A DNA stretch of 55,583 bases from Marisediminitalea alba (GTDB lineage Bacteria > Pseudomonadota > Gammaproteobacteria > Enterobacterales > Alteromonadaceae): the NCBI RefSeq assembly GCF_002993365.1, contig NZ_PVNP01000074.1:1-55583 (forward strand). Reading direction: 5' to 3'. The first letter of the stretch is position 1. The number at the start of each line of letters is the position of its first letter. Shown piece by piece: positions 8,774 to 17,177 of this stretch. Under the pieces are notes generated by a model. That model was not told the origin of the DNA and did no database searches. It was given only the letters and a program-made list of their open reading frames with translations. The position numbers and the translations under genes were made by a program.

Positions 8774-8787
8774 GGCTATGGGTAGCA
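8774..8787 (+). repeat. Shared 14-bp element GGCTATGRGTAGCA (copy 1)
   Basis: GGCTATGGGTAGCA lies 76 bp before the PRC-barrel start codon; a copy differing at one base stands at 18369-18382 upstream of the DUF2569 gene. The core GCTA-N4-TAGC is palindromic. It may be a regulatory site, but two copies are weak evidence. Confidence 0.3.
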
Positions 8788-8862
8788 GAGTGATCCGTCC
8801 TATGCACCGCACCTTATAAATTAGTGACCGGTTAATCCGACCAGTAAAGCAAGGAGGTTATT

Positions 8863-9537
8863 ATGGAAACGCGTTTCTCGCAGTTAAGCCACTATTCAAT
8901 TCACGCGACTGATGGCGATATAGGCGGCTGTCAGGATGTATTAATTGACGATGTTCAATGGATCGTCAGGTATATCGTTGCCGATACCAACACCTGGCTG
9001 CCATTGAGTCGTAAGGTAGTGATTACGCCGGTCTCCATCGACAGTTTACAAGCCGATGAAGAAACACTCGCCGTATCTCTTACTAAGGAAGCGCTGAAAA
9101 ACAGTCCTTCACTCGAAGAACACCAGCCTGTTTCCCGCGAGTACGAATCGTTGCTCTATAAATATTTTGGCTACGGCTACTACTGGACAGGCCCGGGTGC
9201 CTGGGGCGAGTATGCCCACCCACTGGAACTGGTCGATAATTTTGCCCAGGAGCATGCAGAAGTAGAAGAAGACAGTTCGCATCTGCGCTCCTGTGACGAG
9301 CTCACAGGCTATACCATCGCACTGAGTGACGGCCAGGCAGGCCATGTGAAAGACTTTGTGATCCAGCTACCGCAGTGGTCAGTCACCCACCTGGTTATTA
9401 ATCTCAACGACTGGCTGCCCGGCGGCAAACGGGTAAAAGTAGACTGCCGTCATATTGTACAAATCGACTGGGCCGGTCACGCCATTGAGCTGGATATCAG
9501 TAAGAAAGAACTTGAGGGTGCGGTAAGTGCGGACTAG
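8863..9537 (+). CDS. Protein with two PRC-barrel domains
   Basis: The 224-residue soluble protein holds two PRC-barrel-like repeats. The first runs from about residue 8 to 75 (IHATDGDIGGCQDVLIDD, then a WLPLSRKVVITP strand); the second from about 143 to 215 (LTGYTIALSDGQAGHVKDFV, then DWLPGGKRVKVDCRHI). They are joined by an aromatic, glycine-rich linker (KYFGYGYYWTGPGAWGEY). PRC-barrels occur in photosynthetic reaction-centre H subunits, RimM and many stress-type small proteins; the function here is unknown. AAGGAGG (8851-8857) gives an excellent ribosome binding site. The gene is convergent with the ArsR gene and overlaps it by 4 bp. Confidence 0.82.
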   Translation: METRFSQLSHYSIHATDGDIGGCQDVLIDDVQWIVRYIVADTNTWLPLSRKVVITPVSIDSLQADEETLAVSLTKEALKNSPSLEEHQPVSREYESLLYKYFGYGYYWTGPGAWGEYAHPLELVDNFAQEHAEVEEDSSHLRSCDELTGYTIALSDGQAGHVKDFVIQLPQWSVTHLVINLNDWLPGGKRVKVDCRHIVQIDWAGHAIELDISKKELEGAVSAD

Positions 9538-9833
9538 TTGTCCGCACAGAAAAAACCGTATAACAGATTCATGATTTGGATAATGCGATTGTCCGCCAGA
9601 CGATAATAAATGGTTTGGCCGCTGCGACGGGTAGCTACAAACTCGGCTTCGCGGAGCAATGCCAGATGCTGTGAAAGCACAGGCTGAGTTACCGGCACGT
9701 CGTCGAGTAACTCTGTTACCGAGCGCTCTCCCTCAAGCAGAGAACAAAGCACCATCAATCGGGTTTTATTCGATAATTGTTTTAGAAATTGCTCAGCTTC
9801 TTCGGAGCGGCTCAGCATTTGCGTTGGATCCAT
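9534..9833 (-). CDS. ArsR-family repressor, BigR/SqrR (persulfide sensor)-like
   Basis: A small winged-helix repressor of the ArsR/SmtB family. After the start (MDPTQMLSRSEEAEQFLKQLSNKTRL) come MVLCSLLEGERSVTEL, the recognition helix VTQPVLSQHLALLRE and the wing RRSGQTIYYRL. It has exactly the two cysteines expected of BigR/SqrR/YgaV-type sulfide or persulfide sensors: one in LCSL (C30 from this start) and one near the end in FFCADN (C96); arsenic or zinc ligands of other ArsR types are not evident. I chose the ATG at 9833 because AAGG stands 8 nt upstream; open frame extends to a TTG at 9890. It diverges from a rhodanese gene, which fits sulfur-sensing control. Confidence 0.78.
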   Translation of the reverse strand: MDPTQMLSRSEEAEQFLKQLSNKTRLMVLCSLLEGERSVTELLDDVPVTQPVLSQHLALLREAEFVATRRSGQTIYYRLADNRIIQIMNLLYGFFCADN

Positions 9834-9966
9834 AGCTTTTACCTTGTCTTGTTCAGGCTCACTGCACGCTATGGGCATATTGAACTGCAAACTGGTCGCC
9901 TAAGCAAGTAATGGTTATCATTTAATATCACAAAATTGAGAATAGTTATCTCATTAACGATTGCTG

Positions 9967-10005
9967 TTGACAAGAACAACGCTCAATATTAGCTTTAACT
10001 AATAT
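9967..10005 (+). promoter_or_regulatory. Promoter and operator palindrome of the rhodanese gene
   Basis: TTGACA (9967-9972) is a consensus -35 box. About 14 to 33 nt downstream lies the inverted repeat ATATTAG (9986-9992) - 6 nt - CTAATAT (9999-10005), covering the expected -10 region. AT-rich palindromes of this form are what ArsR/BigR proteins bind, so the repressor encoded on the other side is the likely ligand. A second, weaker repeat TGAGA/TCTCA lies at about 9937-9953 nearer the arsR start. Confidence 0.6.
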
Positions 10006-10030
10006 AGATTATTTTGTACAAGAGGACATC

Positions 10031-10378
10031 ATGCTATTAACTATCCCGGAACGTTTAGCAGCCATTGATCCGGCTCCCAGAAAAATCACCGCAGCAGAAG
10101 CCGCTAAAGAACGAGCGGAACTCAATGGCTATGTGATTGACGTCAGAGAGCCTGCAGAGCATGCTAATTCCCCTGCCAACGGCGCAATTAATATCCCCCG
10201 TGGCGTACTTGAAATGAAGATGCTGGAACTGGTAAAGGATCCGGGTACCCCGATTTTCCTGCACTGCGCCTCAGGTGCCCGGGCTATGCTTGCCGCCGAG
10301 CAACTGGCAAAAATGGGTTATCAGCATGTAGCTGTAATGACCTGCGACGTGCCAACCATTCAAAAGGCATTTAACTAA
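10031..10378 (+). CDS. Single-domain rhodanese-like sulfurtransferase
   Basis: The 115-residue protein is one rhodanese domain, predicted to carry sulfane sulfur on the active-site cysteine C79. Motifs seen: GYVIDVREPAEHANSPANGAINIPRG and the active loop CASGARA, followed by AEQLAKMGYQHVAVM. There is no signal peptide, so it should act in the cytoplasm. An AAGAGGA-type site precedes the ATG. Its divergent partner is a BigR/SqrR-like repressor and an operator lies between them, so it is probably induced by sulfide or persulfide and helps to detoxify or relay sulfane sulfur. The exact acceptor is unknown. Confidence 0.85.
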   Translation: MLLTIPERLAAIDPAPRKITAAEAAKERAELNGYVIDVREPAEHANSPANGAINIPRGVLEMKMLELVKDPGTPIFLHCASGARAMLAAEQLAKMGYQHVAVMTCDVPTIQKAFN

Positions 10379-10414
10379 TTTACTAACCGGTGTAAGCTCG
10401 CAAAAAACAATAAG

Positions 10415-10436
10415 CTGGCCGTTTGAGCCAGTTTTT
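10415..10436 (+). terminator. Weak terminator after the rhodanese gene
   Basis: CTGGC (10415-10419) pairs with GCCAG (10427-10431), followed at once by T5. The stem is only 5 bp, so termination may be partial. Confidence 0.5.
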
Positions 10437-10453
10437 CGTGGAGTTTACCCGGT

Positions 10454-11365
10454 ATGTTAAAAGCAACCCTTGAACAGTGGCGCATGTTTAAGGCTGTCGT
10501 GGAAGCCGGCGGTTTTAATCAGGCCGCTGAGCAGGTTCATAAAAGTCAGTCCAGCATTCACCATGCGGTACAGAAACTCGAGCACGCGCTGGATCTTACC
10601 CTGTTTCTTAATGAAGGCCGTCGCGTTACCCTGACCGAAGCCGGCGAGCTAATGTACCGCCGGGCCTGTTTCCTGCTGGAAGAGGCTCACAAAGTCGAAA
10701 GTGTGGCCAGCAGTCTGACATCAGGCATTGAAACCTATTTACGGGTGGCGGCGGATAGTATGTTTCCGCCACAAATGCTCTACCACGCACTCAATAAGGT
10801 TTCCCAGGAATACCCGTTACTGCGTATTGAACTGATGGAAACAGTATTAAACGGCGCCAACACCTTACTTAAGGATGGCGATGTGGATATCGGTATTTCG
10901 CCGTTCCCCTACCCCAATGGCTTCAGTGAGGATCTTTGCGATATTGAATTTATCGCCGTTGCCCATCCCAGTCATCCATTGCACGAATTAAACCGCACGC
11001 TGACCTTGGATGATCTCAAAAGTTACCGTCAGATTGTGGTTCGCGACTCCTCGACAGAACGTAAAGCTGAGTCTGGCTGGCTCGGCGCAGAACAGCGCTG
11101 GACCGTGAGTCATGTTCGCACCTCTATTGACATAATCAGTCAGGGCTTAGGGTTTGCCTGGTTACCCCTTGCAATTATCAGCGATAAACTTGAAGATGGC
11201 ACCTTAAAGCCCTTACCCATGGAGCAAGGCGGATTGCGCAAAGCTATGCTCCACCTGTGCTTTGCCGACGGCGATCGGCTTGGTCCGGCCGCCCGGGCTT
11301 TCATTGGTGAGTTACGTTATCAAACCATGCTGCTGCCCAGCGCCGACTCACTGGATAACAACTAA
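10454..11365 (+). CDS. LysR-family transcriptional regulator
   Basis: A 303-residue LysR-type regulator: N-terminal winged helix (WRMFKAVVEAGGFNQAAEQ, then HKSQSSIHHAVQKLE and LFLNEGRRVTLTEAG), followed by a co-inducer-binding domain (VDIGISPFPYPNG, VAHPSHPL, GLGFAWLP). The target and inducer cannot be read from the sequence. It lies downstream of the rhodanese gene behind a weak terminator, and 92 bp upstream of the sigma54-activator operon on the same strand, so it may belong to neither unit. Confidence 0.85.
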   Translation: MLKATLEQWRMFKAVVEAGGFNQAAEQVHKSQSSIHHAVQKLEHALDLTLFLNEGRRVTLTEAGELMYRRACFLLEEAHKVESVASSLTSGIETYLRVAADSMFPPQMLYHALNKVSQEYPLLRIELMETVLNGANTLLKDGDVDIGISPFPYPNGFSEDLCDIEFIAVAHPSHPLHELNRTLTLDDLKSYRQIVVRDSSTERKAESGWLGAEQRWTVSHVRTSIDIISQGLGFAWLPLAIISDKLEDGTLKPLPMEQGGLRKAMLHLCFADGDRLGPAARAFIGELRYQTMLLPSADSLDNN

Positions 11366-11457
11366 CCCGTTAATTTAATTAATAACTGATGATCTTAATG
11401 TAACCCATTGTCGTATCAGTTAAATTTACCAAACAAACAACAAACAAGGATGCGACA

Positions 11458-12792
11458 ATGTTAACCGTACTATTAGTGGATGATGACGCGGAATTTACCG
11501 ACGTTGCCTGCACAATCATCGAATTTCTTGGTCACGAAGTATTAACTGCGTCTACTCTCGCTGAAGCTCGCGAGTGGCTCTCAAAAGAATCATTTGACCA
11601 CATCCTGTTGGATTTCATGTTACCCGATGGCTCAGGTTTGCACCTGATGGAGTCACTGCAGCCCGAGCAAAATACGCGGGTCACCCTGATCACCGGTCAT
11701 CCCTCGGTAAAAGGGATTATCAAAGACATGTGCGGCCCCAACATCGATTATCTGGTAAAGCCCATTCAACGGGAAGATTTAGAGTCGGTACTCCAGGGCA
11801 AGAAACAAGCAGCCAGTAAACGCTCAACCACTGCTATTACTAAACATTTTGGCCAGCTTATTGGTGAATCGGCCCCGATGCAGGAGCTATACAAACTGAT
11901 TGGCCGGGTTAGTAAAACCAAAGCCAATGTGATGCTGCTTGGTGAAAGTGGCGTGGGTAAGGAAATAGTCGCTGCTGCGATTCATGAAGCCTCTGACTGC
12001 GAAGGCACCTACGTGGCCACCAACTGCGGCGCGTTTTCTAAAGAACTTATCGGCAGTGAGTTATTCGGCCACGAAAAAGGCGCGTTTACCGGCGCTGTGG
12101 GCCGCAAGGAAGGCGTTTTTGAACAGGCGGAAAACGGCACACTTTTCCTCGATGAAATTACCGAAATGCCAATCGACATGCAGCCCAATCTTTTACGGGT
12201 ACTGGAAAACAAAGTGGTTATACGGGTGGGCGGCACCAAGGCAATGCCGGTAAACTGCCGGGTAGTTTCGGCCACAAACCGCAGCATGGAAGAAATCGCT
12301 GAAAGCAAAGTATTGCGTGAAGACATCTATTTTCGTCTGGCCGTATTCCCTATCACGATCCCGCCGCTGCGGGAACGTAAGGAAGATATTCCGCTATTGG
12401 CAGAACACTTTATTAACCAGCTTAATGAAGAAAATGGCAGTCAGTTTCGCTGGCAGCCAGTGCAACTGGAAAAACTGCAAACCTACGACTGGCCTGGTAA
12501 CGTTCGCGAGCTGCGCCACTTTGTGCACCGCGCTGCCATTATGAGTGACCCGGAAGGTACCGAGATCGAATTACCCAAAACCATTGAGTCACCCTTTGCC
12601 AAAAAGCAAACGCTGTCGACGGGGCTGAAGGCGGGAAGAACCATTGAAGAGGTCGAAAAAGAGTTAATTTACGCGACCTTAGAAAAAGTAGATGGCAATA
12701 AAACCACTGCAGCGGAAATGCTTGGGATCAGCACCAAAACCCTGTATAACCGATTACATGCCTATGGCGACCTTAACAGTGATTCGGAATAA
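11458..12792 (+). CDS. NtrC-family sigma54-dependent response regulator
   Basis: The protein has the order REC (acidic pocket D8-D10, phosphoacceptor D52, K101), AAA+ domain (Walker A GESGVGKE 162-169, GAFTGA 208-213, Walker B GTLFLDE near 227) and a C-terminal Fis-type helix-turn-helix (TAAEMLGISTKTLYNRL). GAFTGA is intact, so it should contact and open sigma54 holoenzyme. At 444 residues it is of normal length. It heads a tight operon with a small H-box protein, a CHASE3 kinase, an Rcp1-like receiver and a hybrid kinase, which are its probable phosphate sources. Two -24/-12 promoters lie 4 to 8 kb downstream and a third at 28.8 kb; they are the natural candidate targets. Confidence 0.92.
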   Translation: MLTVLLVDDDAEFTDVACTIIEFLGHEVLTASTLAEAREWLSKESFDHILLDFMLPDGSGLHLMESLQPEQNTRVTLITGHPSVKGIIKDMCGPNIDYLVKPIQREDLESVLQGKKQAASKRSTTAITKHFGQLIGESAPMQELYKLIGRVSKTKANVMLLGESGVGKEIVAAAIHEASDCEGTYVATNCGAFSKELIGSELFGHEKGAFTGAVGRKEGVFEQAENGTLFLDEITEMPIDMQPNLLRVLENKVVIRVGGTKAMPVNCRVVSATNRSMEEIAESKVLREDIYFRLAVFPITIPPLRERKEDIPLLAEHFINQLNEENGSQFRWQPVQLEKLQTYDWPGNVRELRHFVHRAAIMSDPEGTEIELPKTIESPFAKKQTLSTGLKAGRTIEEVEKELIYATLEKVDGNKTTAAEMLGISTKTLYNRLHAYGDLNSDSE

Positions 12793-12798
12793 TACAAT

Positions 12799-13041
12799 AT
12801 GGATGAAGGTGAATTTGCACGATTACAAAAGGCGGTACATGACGCGCGCCGCCCGTTAAATCGAATAACCATGCAGTCTGAGCTGATTAAGCTGGCTCTT
12901 GAAGGTGCCGTACCAAAGGATAAAGCGCTGACGGCACTGGATAAGATCATTGCCGGCAGTAAAGACTGCAGCGATAGCCTTAGTGAGTTGGTAGCGCAAT
13001 TTTCTCCCGACGCAAACGGCGAAGGCAGTCCCACAGAATGA
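12799..13041 (+). CDS. 80-residue H-box-only protein (orphan DHp-like helix)
   Basis: This small protein starts 6 nt after the sigma54 activator and ends in an ATGA overlap with the kinase gene, so it is a genuine operon member. Its first half, LQKAVHDARRPLNRITMQSELIKLALEG, resembles the H-box helix of histidine kinases (compare H-D/E-L-R-x-P-L-N), with H14 in the phosphoacceptor position. The rest is a second amphipathic helix (ALTALDKIIAGSKDCSDSLSELVAQF). No ATPase domain is present. It could be a phosphotransfer or kinase-docking protein, or merely a decayed kinase fragment; its conserved-looking placement argues for the former. The function is inference. Confidence 0.65.
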   Translation: MDEGEFARLQKAVHDARRPLNRITMQSELIKLALEGAVPKDKALTALDKIIAGSKDCSDSLSELVAQFSPDANGEGSPTE

Positions 13042-14552
13042 AGACCATTATCCGCAATACAGCTTCGTCGATATTGCTGGTTACCCTGGTTATCGTTGTT
13101 ATTGCCGCTAACTCTACCTACACCATCCACACAATGGATGAACTCGCCTCACTTGAGCGGCGGTTATTTACCACCAACCAGGTGATTAATTCCATTAATA
13201 CCCTTCACCTTGCTGTACTCAGAACAGAGTCCGGTCAGCGCGGTTTTTTACTCGCCGAACGGGAACGCTATTTAGTTGACTACGAAAAAACACTCAACAA
13301 AGTCAACAACATCATTGAACAGGTAGAAGCTAACGCGATCCGTTCAGACTTTTCCGAACAGGAAGTGCGGCTGCAACAGTTGGTAGATCTATCAAAAGCT
13401 AAGCTATCAGAGCTTATCGAAACGGTCGAACTGGCCCGCCAGGGCCGCAAGGACGAAGCCAATACTATTTTTCAGTCTGACGTTGGACTGGAGCTGTATA
13501 ACGAGTTTGAAGAGGTGTTTAGACAAATTGCCGAAGAAGAATACAAATTGCAGGCACAGCACATTGACTCGTTACTTAAACTGCGTTCAGACTCAGTCAC
13601 TAACCTGATCATTTCCGCACTAACTACCGGGCTGCTGGTGATCAGTATCTTTATGTTATTACGCATGAATATCCGTGAGACCATCAGACACAGACGCGAA
13701 TTACAGCAACATAACCTGGTGCTCGAATCACGGGTAAAGGAACGTACCGTGGAATTACAGGTTTACGCAGAAGAATTGTCGCGCAGCAATCGCGAGCTGG
13801 AAGACTTTGCCTTTGTCGCCTCCCACGATTTACAGGAACCCTTGCGCAAGATACGCGCCTTTGGCAATCGCATCAGCACCGGCTACGAAGATGCACTGGA
13901 TGAGCGTGGACAGGACTTCCTGCGCCGCATGCTTAATGCCGCCGAGCGTATGTCTATGCTAATCAGTGATTTATTGTCATTCTCCCGGGTAACCACCCGC
14001 GGCAAGGACTTTGAAGATACCGATTTAAATACCGTCGTTAACTCGGTGTTGGAAGATCTTGAAATCACCATCGAAGAAAAGCAGGCAGAAATTCATATCG
14101 ACTCATTGCCGGTGATGAAAGCCGACGCCTCGCAAATGAGTCAGCTGTTTTTAAATTTGCTGTCTAATGCACTAAAATTTACCAAACCAGAGCAGCCACC
14201 AGTGATTACCTTGCGCTATGAGGCTATCGATGATGAGCAGGCTGCCCCCCTTAATCTGCTGCCAGGCCTGAGCTGGTTTAAACTCACCATACAGGACAAT
14301 GGTATAGGCTTTGAACAGAGCTTTGCCGAAAAAATATTTGCCCCGTTCCAACGCTTACACGGGCGCTCAGAGTATAAAGGTACCGGTATCGGCCTAGCGG
14401 TTTGCCGCCGCATTATCGAACGTCATAACGGCACCATCGAAGCCTTTAGTGAGCCCGGCCAGGGAGCCAGGTTCGAATTGTACCTGCCCCAAGACGGCGA
14501 GCCGTTTACCAACTTACAACAACAGGGAGTGATAAGTCATGCCGAACAGTAG
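13038..14552 (+). CDS. CHASE3-domain sensor histidine kinase
   Basis: A membrane kinase of 504 residues: TM1 near 8-25, a periplasmic CHASE3 domain (LRTESGQRGFLLAERERYL motif region), TM2 near 190-209, a coiled coil, then a phytochrome-type HisKA (FAFVASHDLQEPLRK, phosphoacceptor H263) and an ATPase domain with N box LLSNALKF, G1 DNGIGF, F box FAPFQRLH and G2 GTGIGLAVC. CHASE3 ligands are generally unknown. It overlaps the preceding small gene by 4 bp and the following receiver gene by 14 bp. The DLQEPLRK H-box type is usually paired with single-domain Rcp1-like receivers, which is exactly the next gene. Confidence 0.92.
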   Translation: MKTIIRNTASSILLVTLVIVVIAANSTYTIHTMDELASLERRLFTTNQVINSINTLHLAVLRTESGQRGFLLAERERYLVDYEKTLNKVNNIIEQVEANAIRSDFSEQEVRLQQLVDLSKAKLSELIETVELARQGRKDEANTIFQSDVGLELYNEFEEVFRQIAEEEYKLQAQHIDSLLKLRSDSVTNLIISALTTGLLVISIFMLLRMNIRETIRHRRELQQHNLVLESRVKERTVELQVYAEELSRSNRELEDFAFVASHDLQEPLRKIRAFGNRISTGYEDALDERGQDFLRRMLNAAERMSMLISDLLSFSRVTTRGKDFEDTDLNTVVNSVLEDLEITIEEKQAEIHIDSLPVMKADASQMSQLFLNLLSNALKFTKPEQPPVITLRYEAIDDEQAAPLNLLPGLSWFKLTIQDNGIGFEQSFAEKIFAPFQRLHGRSEYKGTGIGLAVCRRIIERHNGTIEAFSEPGQGARFELYLPQDGEPFTNLQQQGVISHAEQ

Positions 14553-14991
14553 CTTACCCGTCACGATATTAATGGCCGATGACGACGAAGACGACAGATT
14601 GCTGGCGCTCGATGCGTTAAAAGAAGGCCGGGTGCTTAACAATTTACACTGTGTTGAAGATGGTGTTGAATTGTTGGAATACCTGCGCCGGGAAGGGAAA
14701 TTTGCCGATCCCGCCACTTCGCCCCGACCAAGCTTGATTTTGCTGGATTTAAACATGCCCCGCATGGATGGCCGCGAGGCACTGCAGCATATCAAAGCCG
14801 ATCCTAACTTGCGCAGTATTCCGGTGGTCATCCTGACCACTTCAAAAGAAGAGGAAGATATGATCCGCGGTTACGACCTCGGCGCAGCCTCTTACATTAC
14901 CAAACCGGTTAACTTTGAGGGACTGGTGGATCTGATGCGCGCTATCGGTCGCTACTGGATAGAATTTGTTGAACTCCCCCACAATAAATAG
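14539..14991 (+). CDS. Rcp1-like single-domain response regulator
   Basis: A stand-alone receiver of 150 residues with acidic residues DDDEDD at the N-terminus, phosphoacceptor D70 in LILLDLNMPRMDG, and K122 in TKPV. It has the extended loop and C-terminal aromatic helix (FEGLVDLMRAIGRYWIEFVELP) typical of Rcp1-like proteins that serve phytochrome-type kinases. GGGAG precedes the ATG, which overlaps the kinase gene by 14 bp. With no output domain, it probably relays phosphate within this operon or acts by protein contact. Confidence 0.9.
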   Translation: MPNSSLPVTILMADDDEDDRLLALDALKEGRVLNNLHCVEDGVELLEYLRREGKFADPATSPRPSLILLDLNMPRMDGREALQHIKADPNLRSIPVVILTTSKEEEDMIRGYDLGAASYITKPVNFEGLVDLMRAIGRYWIEFVELPHNK

Positions 14992-15004
14992 GCATTCGTG
15001 ACTC

Positions 15005-16963
15005 ATGACTGACCATGTTCGCATACTGCTGGTTGAAGATGACGAAGACGATTATTTTCTGACCGCTGACTCACTCTCACAGTGCAAGTCGCCGATGTTC
15101 GAGCTGGTATGGGCCCAAACAGGTGAAGAAGCCATTGAGCATCTGCAAACGGATACCTTCGATTTGTGCCTGCTCGATTACCTGTTGGGCCAGGAAAATG
15201 CCATGGACGTGCTGGAAAAACTTAAGGGCCTGTCGGTAACCATTCCGGTAGTGGTACTCACAGGCCAGGCTGACAGTATCGTCGATGACCGGGTAATGCG
15301 CGCCGGTGCCGAGGACTTTTTAACCAAAGCCGAAGTCGATACACCCCGCTTTATGCGGACTATTCGCTACGCTCTGGTACGCCGCGAAATTGAAACCGAG
15401 CGATTAGAACGACATCGCATCGAGCAGCAAAATAAAGCCAAAGATAAATTTCTCGCTCACCTTGGTCACGAACTCAGAACCCCGCTGGCTTCCATTCTCG
15501 GTTATACCGAGCTGTTACTGGACAGCCCTGGTAATGAGCGAATTAACGCTGAACTCTCGACCATCTTTAATAACAGCAAACATTTACTTAGCCTGCTCAA
15601 CGACTTATTGGATATGTCGCGGATCATGGCCAACAAGTTAGAGCTAGTCCCACAACCCCTGAATCTAAACGGCTTTTTAACCGACCTTTATAGTCTGATG
15701 GTTATGCAGGCCAGTGAGAAAGGCCTGGTGTTAACCGTTAGCGCCAATTCGCTAATCCCCGAATATATTAAGGTAGACCCTACCAGACTTCGGCAAATCC
15801 TGATCAACCTTGTCAATAACGCGATTAAATTTACCGACACTGGTGAAGTGGCAATTAATGTTGAATTCGATAAAGGCAACGGGCGGGTTTGCTTTGCGGT
15901 AAAAGATACCGGTATTGGCATGCCGGCAGACAAGCTTGAAACCATTTTTAAACCCTTCGAGCAAATTGAGGATCTGATCCACGCCAACCATGGTGGTGCT
16001 GGTCTCGGACTGGCCATTTCTAATGAGTTAGTCAGTCGTATGGGTGGCCAAATTAATGTGGAATCGACTCAGGGCGAAGGAAGTCGCTTTTGGTTTTGTA
16101 TTAAGGCTGAGGGCAGCACCGAACAAAACCTCATTCGTCTTGATCTGGACGCACCCGAGCGGCCTCCGGCCCAATTTAAAATTAATCAACATCTCGATGG
16201 CCGCGTGCTGATTGTTGATGACTTACGTGAAATTCGCCGCCTCACCGGCCGTTTAGTTAGCATGAGTCAGGCTCAGGTAACCTTCGCCCAGAATGGCGCC
16301 GACGCACTGGAAAAAATACGCAGCGCAGAGCATAACGGTCAACCTTTCCACCTGGTACTGATGGACATACATATGCCGGTGATGAATGGCATTGATTGCT
16401 TAAAGGCTATGCGCTCCTCTGGTATCCAAACGCCGGTAGTAGCCGTTACGGCCGCCAGTCGTAAGGGGCTCAGAGAGTCCTTACTGGCCGAAGGCTTTGA
16501 TAATGTGATTGCCAAGCCTATCGACCGTAAAGATCTCAGTGAAGTGCTCAGCACCTTTTTGCTCCCGGCCACTCAGCCTTCTGACCCTAAAGAAACCGGC
16601 ACCGCTGAGCAGAAGTCGTCGTTACTGATAGTGGAAGATGATGAGGACGCGGCCGAATTAATGTGCCTGCTGCTGAATTCAATAGGTTACGAGGCAGATA
16701 TCGCACTTAATGGCCAACAGGCTCTGGAAAAGGTTGCCAATGCCCCGTCACATTATGCCCATGTGCTTATGGATCTGCATCTGCCCGATACTGACGGTTA
16801 TGAACTGACCACAGCCATCGCTGAAATCGCCCCCAGCCTGACAGTGACCATTATCAGCGGCGCTGAGCCGGATAAAGCCCGGCTCGAGGGGTTACCCATT
16901 GCCCAGGTATTACTGAAGCCCGTAAGTAAAGCTGATTTGGCAGTACTGAACTTTTGCGGGTAA
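15005..16963 (+). CDS. Hybrid histidine kinase, REC-HisKA-HATPase-REC-REC
   Basis: A soluble 652-residue hybrid kinase with no TM segment. Order: REC1 (EDDEDD, D58 in LLDYLLG, K108), HisKA (LAHLGHELRTPLAS, H155), ATPase (LINLVNNAIKF, DTGIGM, GLGLAIS), REC2 (RVLIVDDLREIRR, MDIHMPVMNG) and REC3 (SLLIVEDDEDAAELM, MDLHLPDTDGYEL). Three receivers and one kinase core in one chain suggest a phosphorelay hub. No Hpt domain is present in it or nearby, so the relay to the sigma54 activator is open. It starts 13 nt after the Rcp1-like gene and is the last gene of the operon; no clear terminator follows. Confidence 0.9.
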   Translation: MTDHVRILLVEDDEDDYFLTADSLSQCKSPMFELVWAQTGEEAIEHLQTDTFDLCLLDYLLGQENAMDVLEKLKGLSVTIPVVVLTGQADSIVDDRVMRAGAEDFLTKAEVDTPRFMRTIRYALVRREIETERLERHRIEQQNKAKDKFLAHLGHELRTPLASILGYTELLLDSPGNERINAELSTIFNNSKHLLSLLNDLLDMSRIMANKLELVPQPLNLNGFLTDLYSLMVMQASEKGLVLTVSANSLIPEYIKVDPTRLRQILINLVNNAIKFTDTGEVAINVEFDKGNGRVCFAVKDTGIGMPADKLETIFKPFEQIEDLIHANHGGAGLGLAISNELVSRMGGQINVESTQGEGSRFWFCIKAEGSTEQNLIRLDLDAPERPPAQFKINQHLDGRVLIVDDLREIRRLTGRLVSMSQAQVTFAQNGADALEKIRSAEHNGQPFHLVLMDIHMPVMNGIDCLKAMRSSGIQTPVVAVTAASRKGLRESLLAEGFDNVIAKPIDRKDLSEVLSTFLLPATQPSDPKETGTAEQKSSLLIVEDDEDAAELMCLLLNSIGYEADIALNGQQALEKVANAPSHYAHVLMDLHLPDTDGYELTTAIAEIAPSLTVTIISGAEPDKARLEGLPIAQVLLKPVSKADLAVLNFCG

Positions 16964-17038
16964 CCCCTTGCAAGTTTTACATTGCATCTTCCCATTATTG
17001 TTGAGCTCATTTGAGAAAAACAAAACAAAAAACAAAAA

Positions 17039-17083
17039 TATCAATAACTTACATTTAAACCCGTTGGTGGCACAAGCGTTGCA
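17039..17083 (+). promoter_or_regulatory. IHF site and sigma54 (-24/-12) promoter of the 17.2-kb lipoprotein gene
   Basis: TGGCAC (17068-17073), 5 nt, TTGCA (17079-17083) is a full-consensus sigma54 promoter. Upstream, TATCAATAACTTA (17039-17051) matches the IHF consensus WATCAANNNNTTR at every position. The IHF site ends 16 nt before the -24 box, one helical turn more than the 5 nt seen at the two other such promoters in this window (19800 and 28848). The encoded sigma54 activator upstream is the likely driver. Confidence 0.8.
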
Positions 17084-17177
17084 CTCCCTCCTGTAAGCAT
17101 AGGTTTAATTAGGTCAGTAAGTGTTAATCAAAGCTTTTCACAGCGGCTACTGACGATGACGCAAACAGGAAAACAAC

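Noticed and set aside
8760..8790. Possible IHF/sigma54 promoter before the PRC-barrel gene
   Set aside because: The TGATCAA sequence fails the WATCAA rule, and the GG-GC distance in CCGGCTATGGGTAGCA is 11 rather than 12 nt.
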